From Apricaphanius iberus (Eukaryota; Chordata; Actinopteri; Cyprinodontiformes; Aphaniidae), in assembly GCA_028564705.1 (NCBI GenBank), contig JAPXFQ010001529.1, positions 129,001 to 193,000 of the forward strand: a DNA stretch of 64,000 nucleotides. The letters are read 5' to 3'. The notes below the pieces were generated by a model that was given only the letters and a program-made list of their open reading frames with translations, was not told the origin of the DNA and ran no database searches. Both the position numbers and the translations under genes were made by a program. The first letter of the stretch is position 1. Each line of letters begins with the position of its first letter. Below are positions 30,370-42,668 of this stretch, piece by piece.

Positions 30370-32262
30370 CCGGGTCCCATTGACCCGCTTTTCTCTCGGG
30401 GTCCCATTGACCCGCTTTTCTCTCGGGGTCCCATCAACCTGCTTTTCTCTCAGGGTCCCATCGACCTGCTTTTCTCTCGGGGTCCCATCGACCCGCTTTT
30501 TTCTCGGGGTCCCATCGACCCGCTTTTCTGTCGGGGTCCCATCAACCTGCTTTCTGTCGGGGTCCCATCGACCCGCTTTTCTCTCGGGGTCTGTCGACCC
30601 GCTTTTCTCTCGGGGTCCCATCGACCTGCTTTTCTCTCAGGGTCCCATCGACCTGCTTTTCTCTCGGGGTCCCATCGACCCGCTTTTTTCTCGGGGTCCC
30701 ATCGACCCGCTTTTCTCTCGGGGTCCCATCGACCTGCTTTTCTCTCGGGGTCCCATCGACCCGCTTTTCTCTCGGGGTCCCGCTGACCCGCTTTTCTCTC
30801 GGGGTCTGTCGACCCGCTTTTCTCTCGGGGTCCCATCAACCTGCTTTTCTCTCGGGGTCCCATCGACCTGCTTTTCTCTCGGGGTCCCATCGACCCGCTT
30901 TTCTCTCGGGGTCTGTCGACCCGCTTTCTGTCGGGGTCCCATCGACCCGCTTTTCTCTCGGGGTCTGTCGACCCGCTTTTCTCTCGGGGTCCCATCGACC
31001 CGCTTTTCTCTCAGGGTCCCATCGACCTGCTTTTCTCTCGGGGTCCCATCGACCCGCTTTTTTCTCGGGGTCCCATCGACCCGCTTTTCTCTCGGGGTCC
31101 CATCGACCTGCTTTTCTCTCGGGGTCCCATCGACCCGCTTTTCTCTCGGGGTCCCGCTGACCCGCTTTTCTCTCGGGGTCTGTCGACCCGCTTTTCTCTC
31201 GGGGTCCCATCGACCTGCTTTTCTCTCGGGGTCCCATCGACCCGCTTTTCTCTCGGGGTCTGTCGACCCGCTTTCTGTCGGGGTCCCATCGACCTGCTTT
31301 TCTCTCGGGGTCCCATCGACCCGCTTTTCTCTCAGGGTCCCATCGACCTGCTTTTCTCTCGGGGTCCCATCGACCCGCTTTTCTCTCGGGGTCCCATCGA
31401 CCTGCTTTCTGTCGGGGTCCCATCAACCTGCTTTCTGTCGGGGTCCCATCGACCCGCTTTTCTCTCAGGGTCTGTCGACCCGCTTTTCTCTCGGGGTCCC
31501 ATCGACCTGCTTTTCTCTCGGGGTCCCATCGACCCGCTTTTCTCTCGGGGTCCCGCTGACCCGCTTTTCTCTCAGGGTCCCATCGACCCGCTTTTCTCTC
31601 GGGGTCCCATCGACCCGCTTTTCTCTCGGGGTCCCGCTGACCCACTTTCTCTCGGTGTCCCATTGACCCGCTTTGCTCTTTGGGTCCCATCAACCTGCTT
31701 TCTGTCGGGGTCCCATCAACCTGCTTTCTGTCGGGGTCCCATCGACCCGCTTTTCTCTCGGGGTCCCGCTGACCTGCTTTTCTCTCGGGGTCCCATCGAC
31801 CCGCTTTTCTCTCGGGGTCCCGCTGACCCGCTTTTCTCTCAGGGTCCCATCGACCCGCTTTTCTCTCGGGGTCCCATCGACCCGCTTTTCTCTCGGGGTC
31901 CCATCGACCCGCTTTTCTCTCGGGGTCCCGCTGACCCACTTTCTCTCGGTGTCCCATTGACCCGCTTTGCTCTTTGGGTCCCATCAACCTGCTTTCTGTC
32001 GGGGTCCCATCAACCTGCTTTCTGTCGGGGTCCCATCGACCCGCTTTTCTCTCGGGGTCCCGCTGACCCGCTTTTCTCTCGGGGTCCCATCGACCCGCTT
32101 TTCTCTCGGGGTCCCATCGACCCGCTTTTTTCTCGGGGTCCCATCGACCCGCTTTTCTCTCGGGGTCCCATCGACCTGCTTTTCTCTCGGGGTCCCATCG
32201 ACCCGCTTTTCTCTCGGGGTCCCGCTGACCCACTTTCTCTCGGTGTCCCATTGACCCGCCCC
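30370..32262. repeat. 27-bp minisatellite, about 70 units
   Basis: The basic unit is GGGGTCCCATCGACCCGC plus TTTTCTCTC, with frequent shorter variants (GGGGTCTGTCGACCCGC, TTTCTGTC) and CATCAACCTG or CGCTGACCCG versions. Because 27 is a multiple of three, several frames stay open on both strands, giving artefactual proteins of GPIDPLFSR or RKAGRWDPE repeats. A distinctive block (CCCACTTTCTCTCGGTGTCC) recurs at 31641, 31935 and 32229, so the last 600 bp form a higher-order array of period 294. The flanks are unique. Confidence 0.95.
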
Positions 32263-32560
32263 TCTTAACCCTCCCCCTTTCTCTTACAGCATCCGCCGTT
32301 CGCAGCATCCCCCTTTCACGTTTTCGTTCACTCCAGTGCCACTGCTCCTAACATTTCTCTCTTCTAGGTCCCGTCTGGGGGGTACTGAGCAGGCTCGGAA
32401 AGATGAGTTTCCTGAAGACTACGTCCCCACACTGAGTCTTCCTCCCGGGTCTCCGACGACACCTCTCCCAGACCGTCGTTCCTCCATGCTTTCAATAAAT
32501 TGTTTAAATTCTTAATTTATAGTCTTATTCTTGCTTGAGAATCGTTAACTTAATCTGTGG
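32263..32560 (+). other. possible transcript 3' end after the minisatellite
   Basis: Pyrimidine tracts with CTCTTACAG and CTCTTCTAG (acceptor-like, about 32289 and 32368) are followed by a GC-richer segment and AATAAA at 32494-32499. It could be the last exon of a noncoding transcript or the 3' part of a retroelement LTR. No protein is recognised. Confidence 0.3.
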
Positions 32561-33817
32561 CGTGGTCCAGGCTAGTGAACTCGTTCTCTAGACTGTCTTG
32601 GTTTTTAAAAGTTTCACATGTTGTCTATCAGTTGCTTTGCAGAAATACAGCATACACTGCAGCGTGCGTGTGAATACGGACAGTGTGGGTGGCGTGAAAA
32701 AAAAAGATCTAACGTCCACAGCAGGAAGTCTACAGCACCATCTCAAAGTCAGCTATTGATCCATCCAGCAAAGACGTGACACAGTCAGCACCTGACTTAT
32801 TCAGCACTTTATTCCTGACTTGATCATCTACACAAGGCAAGGCAATTTGATTTCTACAGCACATACTCAACACAAGGCAATTCAAGGTGCGTCACATGAT
32901 TCAGTGGTAAAGAAACCACGATAACAGTGTGAAAATTAAAAAGGAGAATTTAAGGTGGCAATAGTTATCTGATTACAAAACAATTTTTCTAGCTATAAGC
33001 TTTTATCTTTGATATTTCTTCCGGTTTGATGCAAGATTTGTATATTTGCAAAAGCCTTCTGGGTGTCTGAAGTTTTAAAACCTCTTTAGTTTATGAGATT
33101 TTTTCACATATGAATAGCTCATATGTCAGAGTTTGACAAAGATTCATGTGAAAAATTAGCTAAAGTGGTTTTGAAGTCCAAATTTTTCAGTCATTTCTCC
33201 AGATCATCTGACTACCAAGCAGACAGAAAGACTTTTTCTCAGACTATTCACTCCCAGCACAACACAAAAGTGATTCTGACAACCATTAGATATCGCCTTC
33301 AGCCACGTCCTGCAGTGTAAAGCCTCTGTATGCACACACAACAGCAGTCCTGTCACAATAAATATACTCCAAATCTCTTAAACTCTTGTAACGTCTTCAA
33401 AGAGAGAAGTGCCTGAAGGAAAGTCATTATCATCAATAATCCTCGTCTAATCTGAGTCATGCTCAGCTATGTGGCTTTCTTCATCCTTCATGTCTTATCT
33501 TGTTTCCTTCTCCTAGACAAGCAGATGCTGCCGACTGCCAAGCAGCTGTAGAAGCATCAGTAAAAACACCTTCAGGAAAGAACGTTTCTGGGCTTTGTTT
33601 CCATCACAAAATAAGGAATAGTGATGCTGCTTCCTGTTCTCATTCACTGTCAAAGCCGTGAGACAGAGCTGTGTCCACAGAGCCCTCCTGGCAGACTGCC
33701 TTGGACAAATGTTCTTCTGTCCGCTTCTTTTCCGTCTAAGAATCTCAACCCAACAACTGTAAAACAGGGCTCTGGATCTAAATGTGTTTAGACCTGTCCC
33801 AGGTACAAGACACCTTA
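32561..33817. other. no gene recognised; LINE tail remnant
   Basis: ACAAGGCAAGGCAATTTGAT at 32834-32853 is the inverted 3' end of the LINE family also seen at 59450. The rest is AT-rich and unremarkable; the CTGCCGACTGCCAAGCAGCTG stretch near 33527 is not assigned. Confidence 0.35.
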
Positions 33818-33982
33818 ATCCAAATGTTTCATTGCCTCCTCTGCTTCCCTCAGCCTGTCTGCCTGCTCTCTCCTCACTGCTGGATCCTGTTCCCAGTCAG
33901 CGTTAGCAGAACTCTTCTCAAGCCTCCTCAGCCACAGCTGCACATCCTCTGGCTGCAGATGGAAATGAATGGGAACCACTAG
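33818..33982 (-). CDS. putative terminal exon, unidentified
   Basis: On the minus strand a TTTCCATCTGCAG acceptor-like sequence precedes a frame reading PEDVQLWLRRLEKSSANADW and ending AEEAMKHLD, then TAA. The composition (charged, amphipathic, coiled-coil-like) looks like real protein. I do not recognise it. It could be the last exon of a gene whose earlier exons lie to the right, or an old processed fragment. Confidence 0.3.
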
Positions 33983-36900
33983 CATGCTAGTAGTTCCCAT
34001 TCACTCACACAGTTTTTGGCTAGCAGACCAGAAGAATTACTGAGCTGGTTACAAAATGCTATTAACTCATTTAACTCTGGTGGATATGGCAACAGTCATA
34101 TTTTTACTTAGAGTTGGAATATCTCTTTAAATCAGCACATATGCTATATTCTGACTGTCATGGAAATCTGGGTGTCTGAGAGGTCTTGGGTAAGAGAATA
34201 AAACAAAAGTGTAGCCATATTCGTACATAGTTTATTTTACGTGCACGGAGGGTCTCGTGATGAGAACCCTAGAGCTTCAGACAAATGCATGAGTTTATAT
34301 ACCGTCAGCCACACCCTATTCAATCAGCTTCTGTCCGATCATTACATCATACAGTTATGATAGGATAACCACAAGACCAATCACAGAACATACAGAACTA
34401 ACATGGAATAGGTAAAAACAGGATGTGTCATGAGGCAATAATGGAAGTTCAGTAGTCAGCAGTAAACAATCAGGAGGGCCGTCAGAATATAGAGAACAAT
34501 AAGGGACACTTAGTATAATGCTGAGAAAGACATTCATATGAGCTGTCATAAGTGTAACACCAGATAATAACAAATAACATTTATTGATATTTCAATGGAT
34601 GTTCATTGGTGTGGATTGTTCTTATCAAATTCATTTCAGTTCAGTTTATTTCTACTGCACCAACTCACAGCAGATGTCATCTGAAGGAAAGAAAGAAAAG
34701 TCATTTCAATAAAATTACAGAAATATTCCAATCAGTTAAAAAGTTTTCTATGTAAGGAATCCTGCAATAAATGAATGAATAAATAAATAAATGCATAACA
34801 TACCTTTAATTTGGGAAGGTTTACCAGGCCATTCCTAAACTGTTCCAGACCTTTCGTTCTACAGAGAAATCTATTATTCACAAACAGAAGAACAACAGTC
34901 AGTTTTCCCAAACATGAACTTCCCAGCAAATTCACTCTAAAGTCAAGTGGTGGAAAAACTCAGAGAAATACAAATAAAACAAAGAAATTGGTTTAGGACT
35001 CCACATTCATTAGCTTGTTAAAAGTTCATATCATTAGAGTTAGAAGAAAAAAACCCAGCCACACAACAAAGACGTTTGTCTTTAAAAAGAAGTTGAATGT
35101 AATGCATACAGTTTACTTAAAATCGGTCAATTATATCCTGCTATATGTGGATATGACGGTAGATCTACCTACTGATCCTTCTGTTTTGCTCATTTGTCTC
35201 TTTTAATTCATTATCAGAAAAACTCAATAGATAATTATTTTATAATTGCATTTTTATTAAGTGGAAAAAAGCCGTCCAATCAGCCTGTTCCTGTGTGAAC
35301 AGTACCAGGCCTGAAATAGACAATCATACTACCAACACTGTGTTTGATTTTTATTTTCTATGTATTTTTTAATATGCTTGTCATTTATACAACATGTTTA
35401 TGATGCCGTGAAATACATACCTCCCACTAACATCTACTTCTGTCGATTCATAAAATGATTTCCCAACAATTCGAAGATCATCATAACCATGTTTTTATTA
35501 GACAATAGTTTCAATAGGCTGCTCACTACTGGGAAGGTTTTCCATTGGTCCATCATTTCTTTGTTTTGGGCTCACAGTCTGGAATTAACTTTTTTTCTTT
35601 CTAAATAAAAACAAAACATACATTAAACACTGCATAATTGTATTTTTTTATTTTTGCATTTGCTATGGTTATTTTAGCTTGTTTGATGGTTTTACAGACT
35701 AAAAAGTGAGGAAAAAAGCAACAGCAGAAACACCCAGAAGGGGACACACACGTTAAACAGTAGTCTATGTTAGGATGGATTCACTTTGGTTAGTAAGTTT
35801 TCCTTTATGCATAACACCCTACCATTTATCTGAAACATAATCTGCTGCTTACACTTTACACACGCACACACACACAGCTGTGTGTGTGTGTAGTGTGTGT
35901 TTCTTACATGACACAATGGCAAAAAAAGAGCATCAAAGCAGAACCCAGCTCTCCACTGTCTGACCCACAAAGCTGCATGAATGCATACCCACCCAACCAC
36001 CCCACCACAGCACGGTCCCAGGCTCCTAACTCTGACATGCATTGTGGGAGGAGCTGGGAACTTGTCTTCCTGTGGCTGGAAGTGGCCTGACCTCACCACC
36101 TACTGTTGGAACCACCTCATTGGCTCTCCGTTTCTGTGGCAACAATCAGGAGCAAGTGTGTCCATGAAAAGAAGAACAGAGTGGTGGAAGAATGAAAGAA
36201 CCCTGGAGGGCCGCTACTTTAACTCCAGGCACGCACAGTGAAAAGAGAAGGAGGGCAGGGGAGGATTCCTCTGAGTTGCTTACAGGGAAATGTTTGGCTC
36301 TTCTGCTGGTACTTCTTCTGTTTAAGAAGGTTAAGAATCTATCCACTGTTCTTACACCTCAAGGAGTCATGAAAGTGATTTGCTTTGGGTCACAGCTTGT
36401 GGAAGTAAAACATGGAAATCTCTGAGCCCTTGTTCACTTTTTTTATCATCTTCTGCAGTCTTATTAGTAGTTTGTAGTTAAGTGTGTAAACTGTGTTTGA
36501 AGACAGCAACAGCTACCATAAAGGTCCAATTTAAAGGGCCTATATCATGCAAAATCATGTTTTTGGAGTTTTCAACCATCAGTTTTCAAACCCAGCCAGA
36601 GTGGTTTTTGGCTTAATTCACGCATGTCTGAGTGTAACAGAGGTAAAAGTATTTGTATTCCACTTGCCATGCACACTGGTGTTATGGTGGGGCAGCACCC
36701 TCTTGTGGTGACAAATTCTATAAGTCTTGGGGACAAAGTGTGCTCGGCGCCATTTTGACTATGAGCAAGCCGAGGTAAGCCGAGGTCATGACTGTTGGGG
36801 TGTCTGATAAAATGATATATAGAAATGTTGTTAATGTTTTATAACGTGTACACCACTAGCGGCTGTTCGCTTGTTGGTGTCCCAGGTCCAAGTCTGGCCA

Positions 36901-37600
36901 GCTATTTTGTGTGTTGCACAGATAAAGAACCACTTTTCGAAACAACCTCGTCTTCTGGCCGTTACTGTTTCTACTACACAACACAACACAGAGTCAGCCA
37001 CATTACATGAGTAATCGTTCTAAATCCTGCTCTCTGAGCAGCTGCACCGCCCTCTCCTAGAAATCGACTGAGTGTTCACATTGTGACGTATTTTACATCA
37101 CTATGTTACCACTAGGAAGCGCTAGAGATGTCTGGATCTCCCCTGCAGAGAGAGCAGCTTACCTTTGGCAGAGTTGCAAATACACCCTAACCCCTCCTTC
37201 TCAAAGTTCATTGCTGCTCTGGTTTTAGCTGCTGGAACATCTTTTTTTGTTGTTGGAATTTTACTTTCTAAAATGTCTCTGTGAAAAGGCTCATTTGGCT
37301 GCATGGATTACAGAATTTTATTGTACATTCCTAAAGAACATCAGCTGGATCAAAGAACAAAGACGCCTGATGGACAGAGAAGTAAGTGGCTTAATGCTAA
37401 TGTGGGTTAGCAATTATCAAGCTGCTTACTGCATGTGATCTTATAACAGCATTGTGTGGTGTTGACCAGTTTGGAGACTGGATCGTTATTGGTAATTGCT
37501 CAGATGGGAGGAGCTTCACAGGTAACCTTGACAACACCAACAACAGTTATAATTGGAGGGGAACCTAGTTGGACATCTTTATCTCACTGTAAGTAGCATG
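33983..37600. other. gene-poor region with scattered repeat pieces
   Basis: It contains an inverted L2 tail at 34632-34765 (AGTTCAGTTTATTTCTACTG, then TATGTAAGGAATCCTGC) and a Tc1-like scrap near 35265 (AAAGCCGTCCAATCAGCCTG). A CA/GT palindromic microsatellite lies at 35855-35904. A repeat-like start TTTAAAGGGCCTATATCATG lies at 36531. Open frames at 35770-36425 do not resemble known proteins. Confidence 0.4.
35855..35904. repeat. CA/TG palindromic microsatellite
   Basis: (CA)n runs into (GT)n through AGCT, so the run is self-complementary and can form a hairpin. Confidence 0.8.
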
Positions 37601-40600
37601 CTTATATTAGCAGAAATTATTAATTGATTAAAGGGACAGAGTCGGGGAAAAGTGGTGTGAAGTCTGAATTTCAAAGGGGTTTAGTTCAATATGAGCTATT
37701 CGTCTCAACCTCAGTGAAGCGAAACCAGGAGAGCCCCTTTTCCATAGAGACTGTTTACAAGAGGGACAGAAAAAAGGGGATAGAACCTTTGCAGATGGTT
37801 ATTGACTTTATTTTTGTTTTGGGTGCTTTAGCAATATCTAACAGAAAAATCCAGCCTTTTTTAATTTAATTTTATTTTATTTGTCTATTTACTTTGTGAA
37901 CAGACCACTAAACTTTGAAGAAAAGAATTAGTGAATGGTATCGATGCAGTTTATACCTGAGGAACAGATATTATGTTATGAATTGTTATGTTTGCTCTCA
38001 GACACCATTTTGTAGGACATCAACATAGAGCCTACTGATCTTACTGATTAATTTTCAGATATTTTACTCACCTCAAGGAGGTGGGAGACTGTTGAGACTG
38101 AAATGTATTGGCCAGGAAGGAAGTTATGGGGGTGATGAATTGAAATAAATATAAAATGTTTAAATCACTAAAAAAGAACTAAGTATGTTGATAAAATATT
38201 GCGATGGTCAATCTTTATAAATATTTAATTTACACATGAGATGAAAGAGACATTTATCAAATTGACAAAATAGAGAAAGGCATTGCATTGATAAAGTATA
38301 GAATATAAATTGGATGAAAAAATGAAGGAAGCATTAATTAAAATAAGCAGGGGAAGAATTAGAACAATAGATTAATTAGACATATAAGGATTAATTATCA
38401 TTCCTGTTGGAGAGAGCAAACCTATTAATTAGTATATTTTTACCAGAACTAATACTGAAGAAATTATTACTAGTATAACTGATTAAAATAAAATTAAAAT
38501 AGAGCCCACATAGGCAGTCTGAGTGTGAAAGATATTTAAATTCAGCATTCGAGGAAGGAGACTAATGAATATGAAAATAAAAAGTTTAAATAAAACTTGA
38601 TTTGAATAGGCTGAGAGGATCGACTCTCTGTCTGTCTTTTTCTTCCTCTAATTATATATTTTTTCTCTTTTTCCCATCCCGCAATAGAGAACCCCTCAGA
38701 TAAACATTCTCGAGATGTAATTTATGTTCCTGGGGAGATAAGATGGGTGGGGGTGCGTGGGCTGATGACGGATAGTGCCAGGTGCCCGTCATAACTGCCA
38801 AAGAAAGAAGAATCTATACGACCAGCGCAGAAGTTCTTCTGTCTTGTGCTCTGCTCCCAAACCAGGGGGGCAACAGTGACTGAATATTTTCAGGGGTGAA
38901 GCGGGGGACACCCTAAAAAAAGAGCACATTTCCTCATGCTGAACTGAACTTTCAAGGACAATATGTGTGAATCCACTTGGCTGGTGTAAAATGGACAATT
39001 TCTGCTGAAGAAGTGACGATCAAAGGCTGCTGATTCAATGTCAATGTTGCTGAACTAACCACAAGAGTTTCTGTTTTTCTGATCGAAGGTGGCCCTGGTT
39101 GCTTAAACTCTGAAACCCCCGTGCCTTCCCCAGAATTATCTCCAGGTTAGACACCACCATTTACCGGGAACAAAATTTGGAAAGTTGGGTGGAAGGAAGA
39201 ACTGGGCCTATAGCATGGGGTTGCTGGCTGGTGAGAGAGAAAATTTTTTATTTCCATAGCAAATTCAACACCTAAGGAATCCAAAGGATACATTCCTTAT
39301 TAATACACAACTGTAACAGACAGTTACTTAAATGAAATCCTTATTTTTACGTTTCATCCACAGGGATGTACTAAATTTAAGATAGGATATATTGTAATGG
39401 AACAGCTAAATCAAAAGTAAGTCAGAATTTTATTTGATTTCTAGCAGAAAGAATGAATCAAAGTGCTTAACGGTTTAAGATAATTAAAAAGCTGAAATGG
39501 ATAATAGAATAATTGATAACATTTAAAAAGAACATTTAACAGACATATAAGTATGTCTTAAACTTGATAAATAAAATAGGTAAATAAAAGAATCGATTTA
39601 GTTGAACAAGCAAATGGATAGTAATCAGTTGAACTGTAGACAAAAAGTAAACTCTTGAGCCTGCTCTTGCTTTTAAATCCATCAATGAGGCAGGTGTTTT
39701 TGTTTAGTTTTCAGGAATAACAACGGTGTTGCACCAAAATAACATGGATTTGTTTTTTCCCCAGGGATTATTTTTTAATTAGATGGGTGAAATAATTTCT
39801 CAGCACAATACAGTTGGATTAGATTGAAAAGGAGTGGATGTCCAATGAAAGAACAAGGAATCGGGAACTAACTTTTACCTTATATTTCAATGTTAGATAA
39901 TAGTTTATTTTTTGCATTTTAGATGGTGCATTTGTATTGTTATGTTATTAAAATGACATACTTGGTCATGTTGGTATATACTGCTTCTATCAACATGGAT
40001 GCTACATAAGAAGGAAGGCTGAGGTAACTGGCAGAAACTAATCTCTAATTGGACAACACATTCTGCAGGGGTACTCAGGACTCAGAAAAGAGAAAAACAA
40101 ACATTATAGTACAATGTCAAAGTATTATTAATAGGGGAATATGATATAGCAAAGATTTAATACAGTTACCAACATTCTAGGCTAATGTTTGTTTCAGATT
40201 ATGACTCTTTTTAATTTAATGACCCACCGGATATAAAGCAAAATCTTTTAATCAAAAATAAATGTGACTTATATAAAGGGGATGACTATGACAGGCAAAC
40301 CAAGTCTGTGTAGCAGATTGGTTCAGGGCAATACACAATTTAGGACTTAATTTTTAGCAAATTGATAATGTATGTTTGCAGGCTTTAAACATATTTGGGA
40401 TTTAACGTGATTATGCAAAATTATAAGTAGGTTGAACAATTTTTAATAAAATGCAGTTCGAATTAAATTTTATGAGGCCAGGTTTGAGGACAATTTTTAC
40501 CTACTGTCAGTACTGTGATGGAAAAAATTTTTTTTAGATCTGTCTGGGTTAAGCGGATAGGGGATGATTGATTACATACATGATGACTTCGGTCAGGGTT

Positions 40601-42668
40601 GCGGATTTCTTTTGGTATTCACTTGTACGTCTGCATCTTAATCTAAGATCAAAATTGGCTAACATGACTGCACAGTCGGGGCTTATTGTCGAAAGGCCCT
40701 CTAAATTGTTTTGATGATCATCAAGAGTGATCACAAGACCGGATCAAAAACTGTCATTTTGTAGATGTTTACAAGCTTATGCCCCCAGGATTCAACAACA
40801 CGTGAGGAGCACATAGTCTCTTCTGGTCTCAGAGGTGCGGCAGCTGACTACAGCTGCTGAAGGGGTCCAAGGTACAGCTCCACGACCCTTTGGGACGAAG
40901 GCGTGAGGAGTCCAAGTGGTTCAGCCAGTTCCAGATGACAGCTGGGAACACACACGAAGTGCAGCTCCACGGCAACGACAAACCTGGTTGAGGATCAGCA
41001 GGAATCTACCTAAAGAGGGTCAAGAAGGTTTTGACCAAGCTGAATCGGAAGCTGAAGCCACAGGCGGCGGGGCCTAACTCACCCAGAAGATTTGTTTGGG
41101 TGTTGATATTAATCATCCGGTGTGATCTATGTGCCAATGAGGGAGATGGGCAATTGAAATTGCCATCTCAAAGAGGGATATACAGAAGAGGATTACAACT
41201 CATCAATCAGCTTCACAGCAGGTTTTGACCACTCCACATCAGATTCTTAACGCTGCCTAAGAGGGTTTCTTAAAGAATTTTTAATCAGTTAATTTTCAGG
41301 ATTTCTTAATTTCCAGTTGTTTTTTAACGTTGTATTAAGGTTTGCAATAATAAACAAAGAGGGTCTACTAGATAGAAAGATAGAATGGCTGAGCAGAATT
41401 AGGGAAACGAAAGACTAAATAGACTCGAGGATTACATTTTTAAAGGGTTCTTAATACCTTCTATTTCACAGATTTCTAAACACTTTAAGTTTGATTTATT
41501 TCAGAATATAACATAGTAAGAATGTTTATGTTCATGGGTTTTCTAAGCTTCTTCTACAGTATTAACATGTATCAAGTCAGATTTAATTATCTCTTCACAT
41601 TTAAGACATTCGTATACCTACTATTACATTTTTGGGTTTTGAATTTAGTTTTTGGGAATTGTTAAAATAATATTTTTTGTATAATGCCAAAAGAGGGTGA
41701 ATTTATAATTAACAGATTGACATTTTTGAGTAATGGGAGTTAAGGTTAAAAAGGTATTTTAACAGGTTGAGTTTTGAATTTTAATCTGGAAGTCTTGTTG
41801 TGGTATCATATGAAAGACTTCATGTTTTAAACTGATAAAATTTCTTGGGTTTGAATTTTTTTGCATTCTCAAATGCTTTTAGATCTTAAGTTTTAAACAC
41901 TAACCCTGAAGGAGAGTACAGAGGAGTAATCAATCTATTTGAAAATAGATTGAAAGAGGGATTTGTTGTACTTTACTTTTTTGGGGCTACATATGTTTTA
42001 AATATTTCTGGTAGGCATTCAGAGGTAGAGGTCTGTTTTATAACATTCAGAGGTAAAAGACACACTGTTTATCAGTATTTTAATTGGGCCTTGGATAATG
42101 GGGAGTATGTGTGACCTTTGAGGACCTCTGAGACAAAGAGTTTTATTGCAGGCTGTAAAAACAGGATGTCTGTAGAGTGGGAACCAAGGCCATAAAACCA
42201 GGATGTCTTAGATAAGGATGGAGGCCATAAAGCTAGGAGTTTGCTTAGGAAGGATCATAAAACCATAAAACTCAGAATGAACTTTTGACTTGGATCCAGG
42301 AGAAGGACACGTCATAATTCTGGACGGACCAGTCATTGTCAAGACACTTTTGAAAAACGTTCTGATTGGAGCAGATTAATCCTGGGAGGTTTTGGACGTT
42401 TATAAAAGTTATGACACGAAAACCATTCTTGGTCAGATCTCTTTGTCTGGCCCAGAGAAAATAGGGCATGTTTCTCTGTAAGCTGCAATTTGTTAATCTG
42501 TTTAAAAATAAAACTAAGAACTGGAAATTGGTTCCTTGTCTCTGTTTTGAACATGCACTGAATTATTTTTTGATAAATTTTAATTCTACAGTGGTTAATT
42601 AATTTATCTGTAGCATCTCAGAATGAGGCAACACTAAATTTAGTAGCCATTACCACCAGTGTAAACGG
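37601..42668. other. 5-kb AT-rich region, no gene recognised
   Basis: Very AT-rich throughout, apart from a richer island at about 40780-41160. That island includes an open frame at 41031-41228 with a hydrophobic run (FVWVLILIIRCDLC) behind a basic head. It could be a relic of a retroelement leader, but no RT, integrase or LTR pair was found. AATAAA-like CAGTT-AAAATAAAAC lies at about 42503. I see no RNA gene. Confidence 0.35.

Noticed and set aside
30370..32262. Possible CRISPR-like array
   Set aside because: Units are contiguous and near-identical without unique spacers, and the genome is eukaryotic.
30836..32308. 490-residue open frame of RKAGRWDPE repeats (minus) and a 428-residue frame (plus)
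   Set aside because: Both arise from a 27-base tandem unit lacking stops; no start context, no domain, and both strands are equally open.
35770..36425. Frames of 66-109 residues near the CA/GT palindrome
   Set aside because: No domain, no consistent frame, and part of the length is microsatellite.
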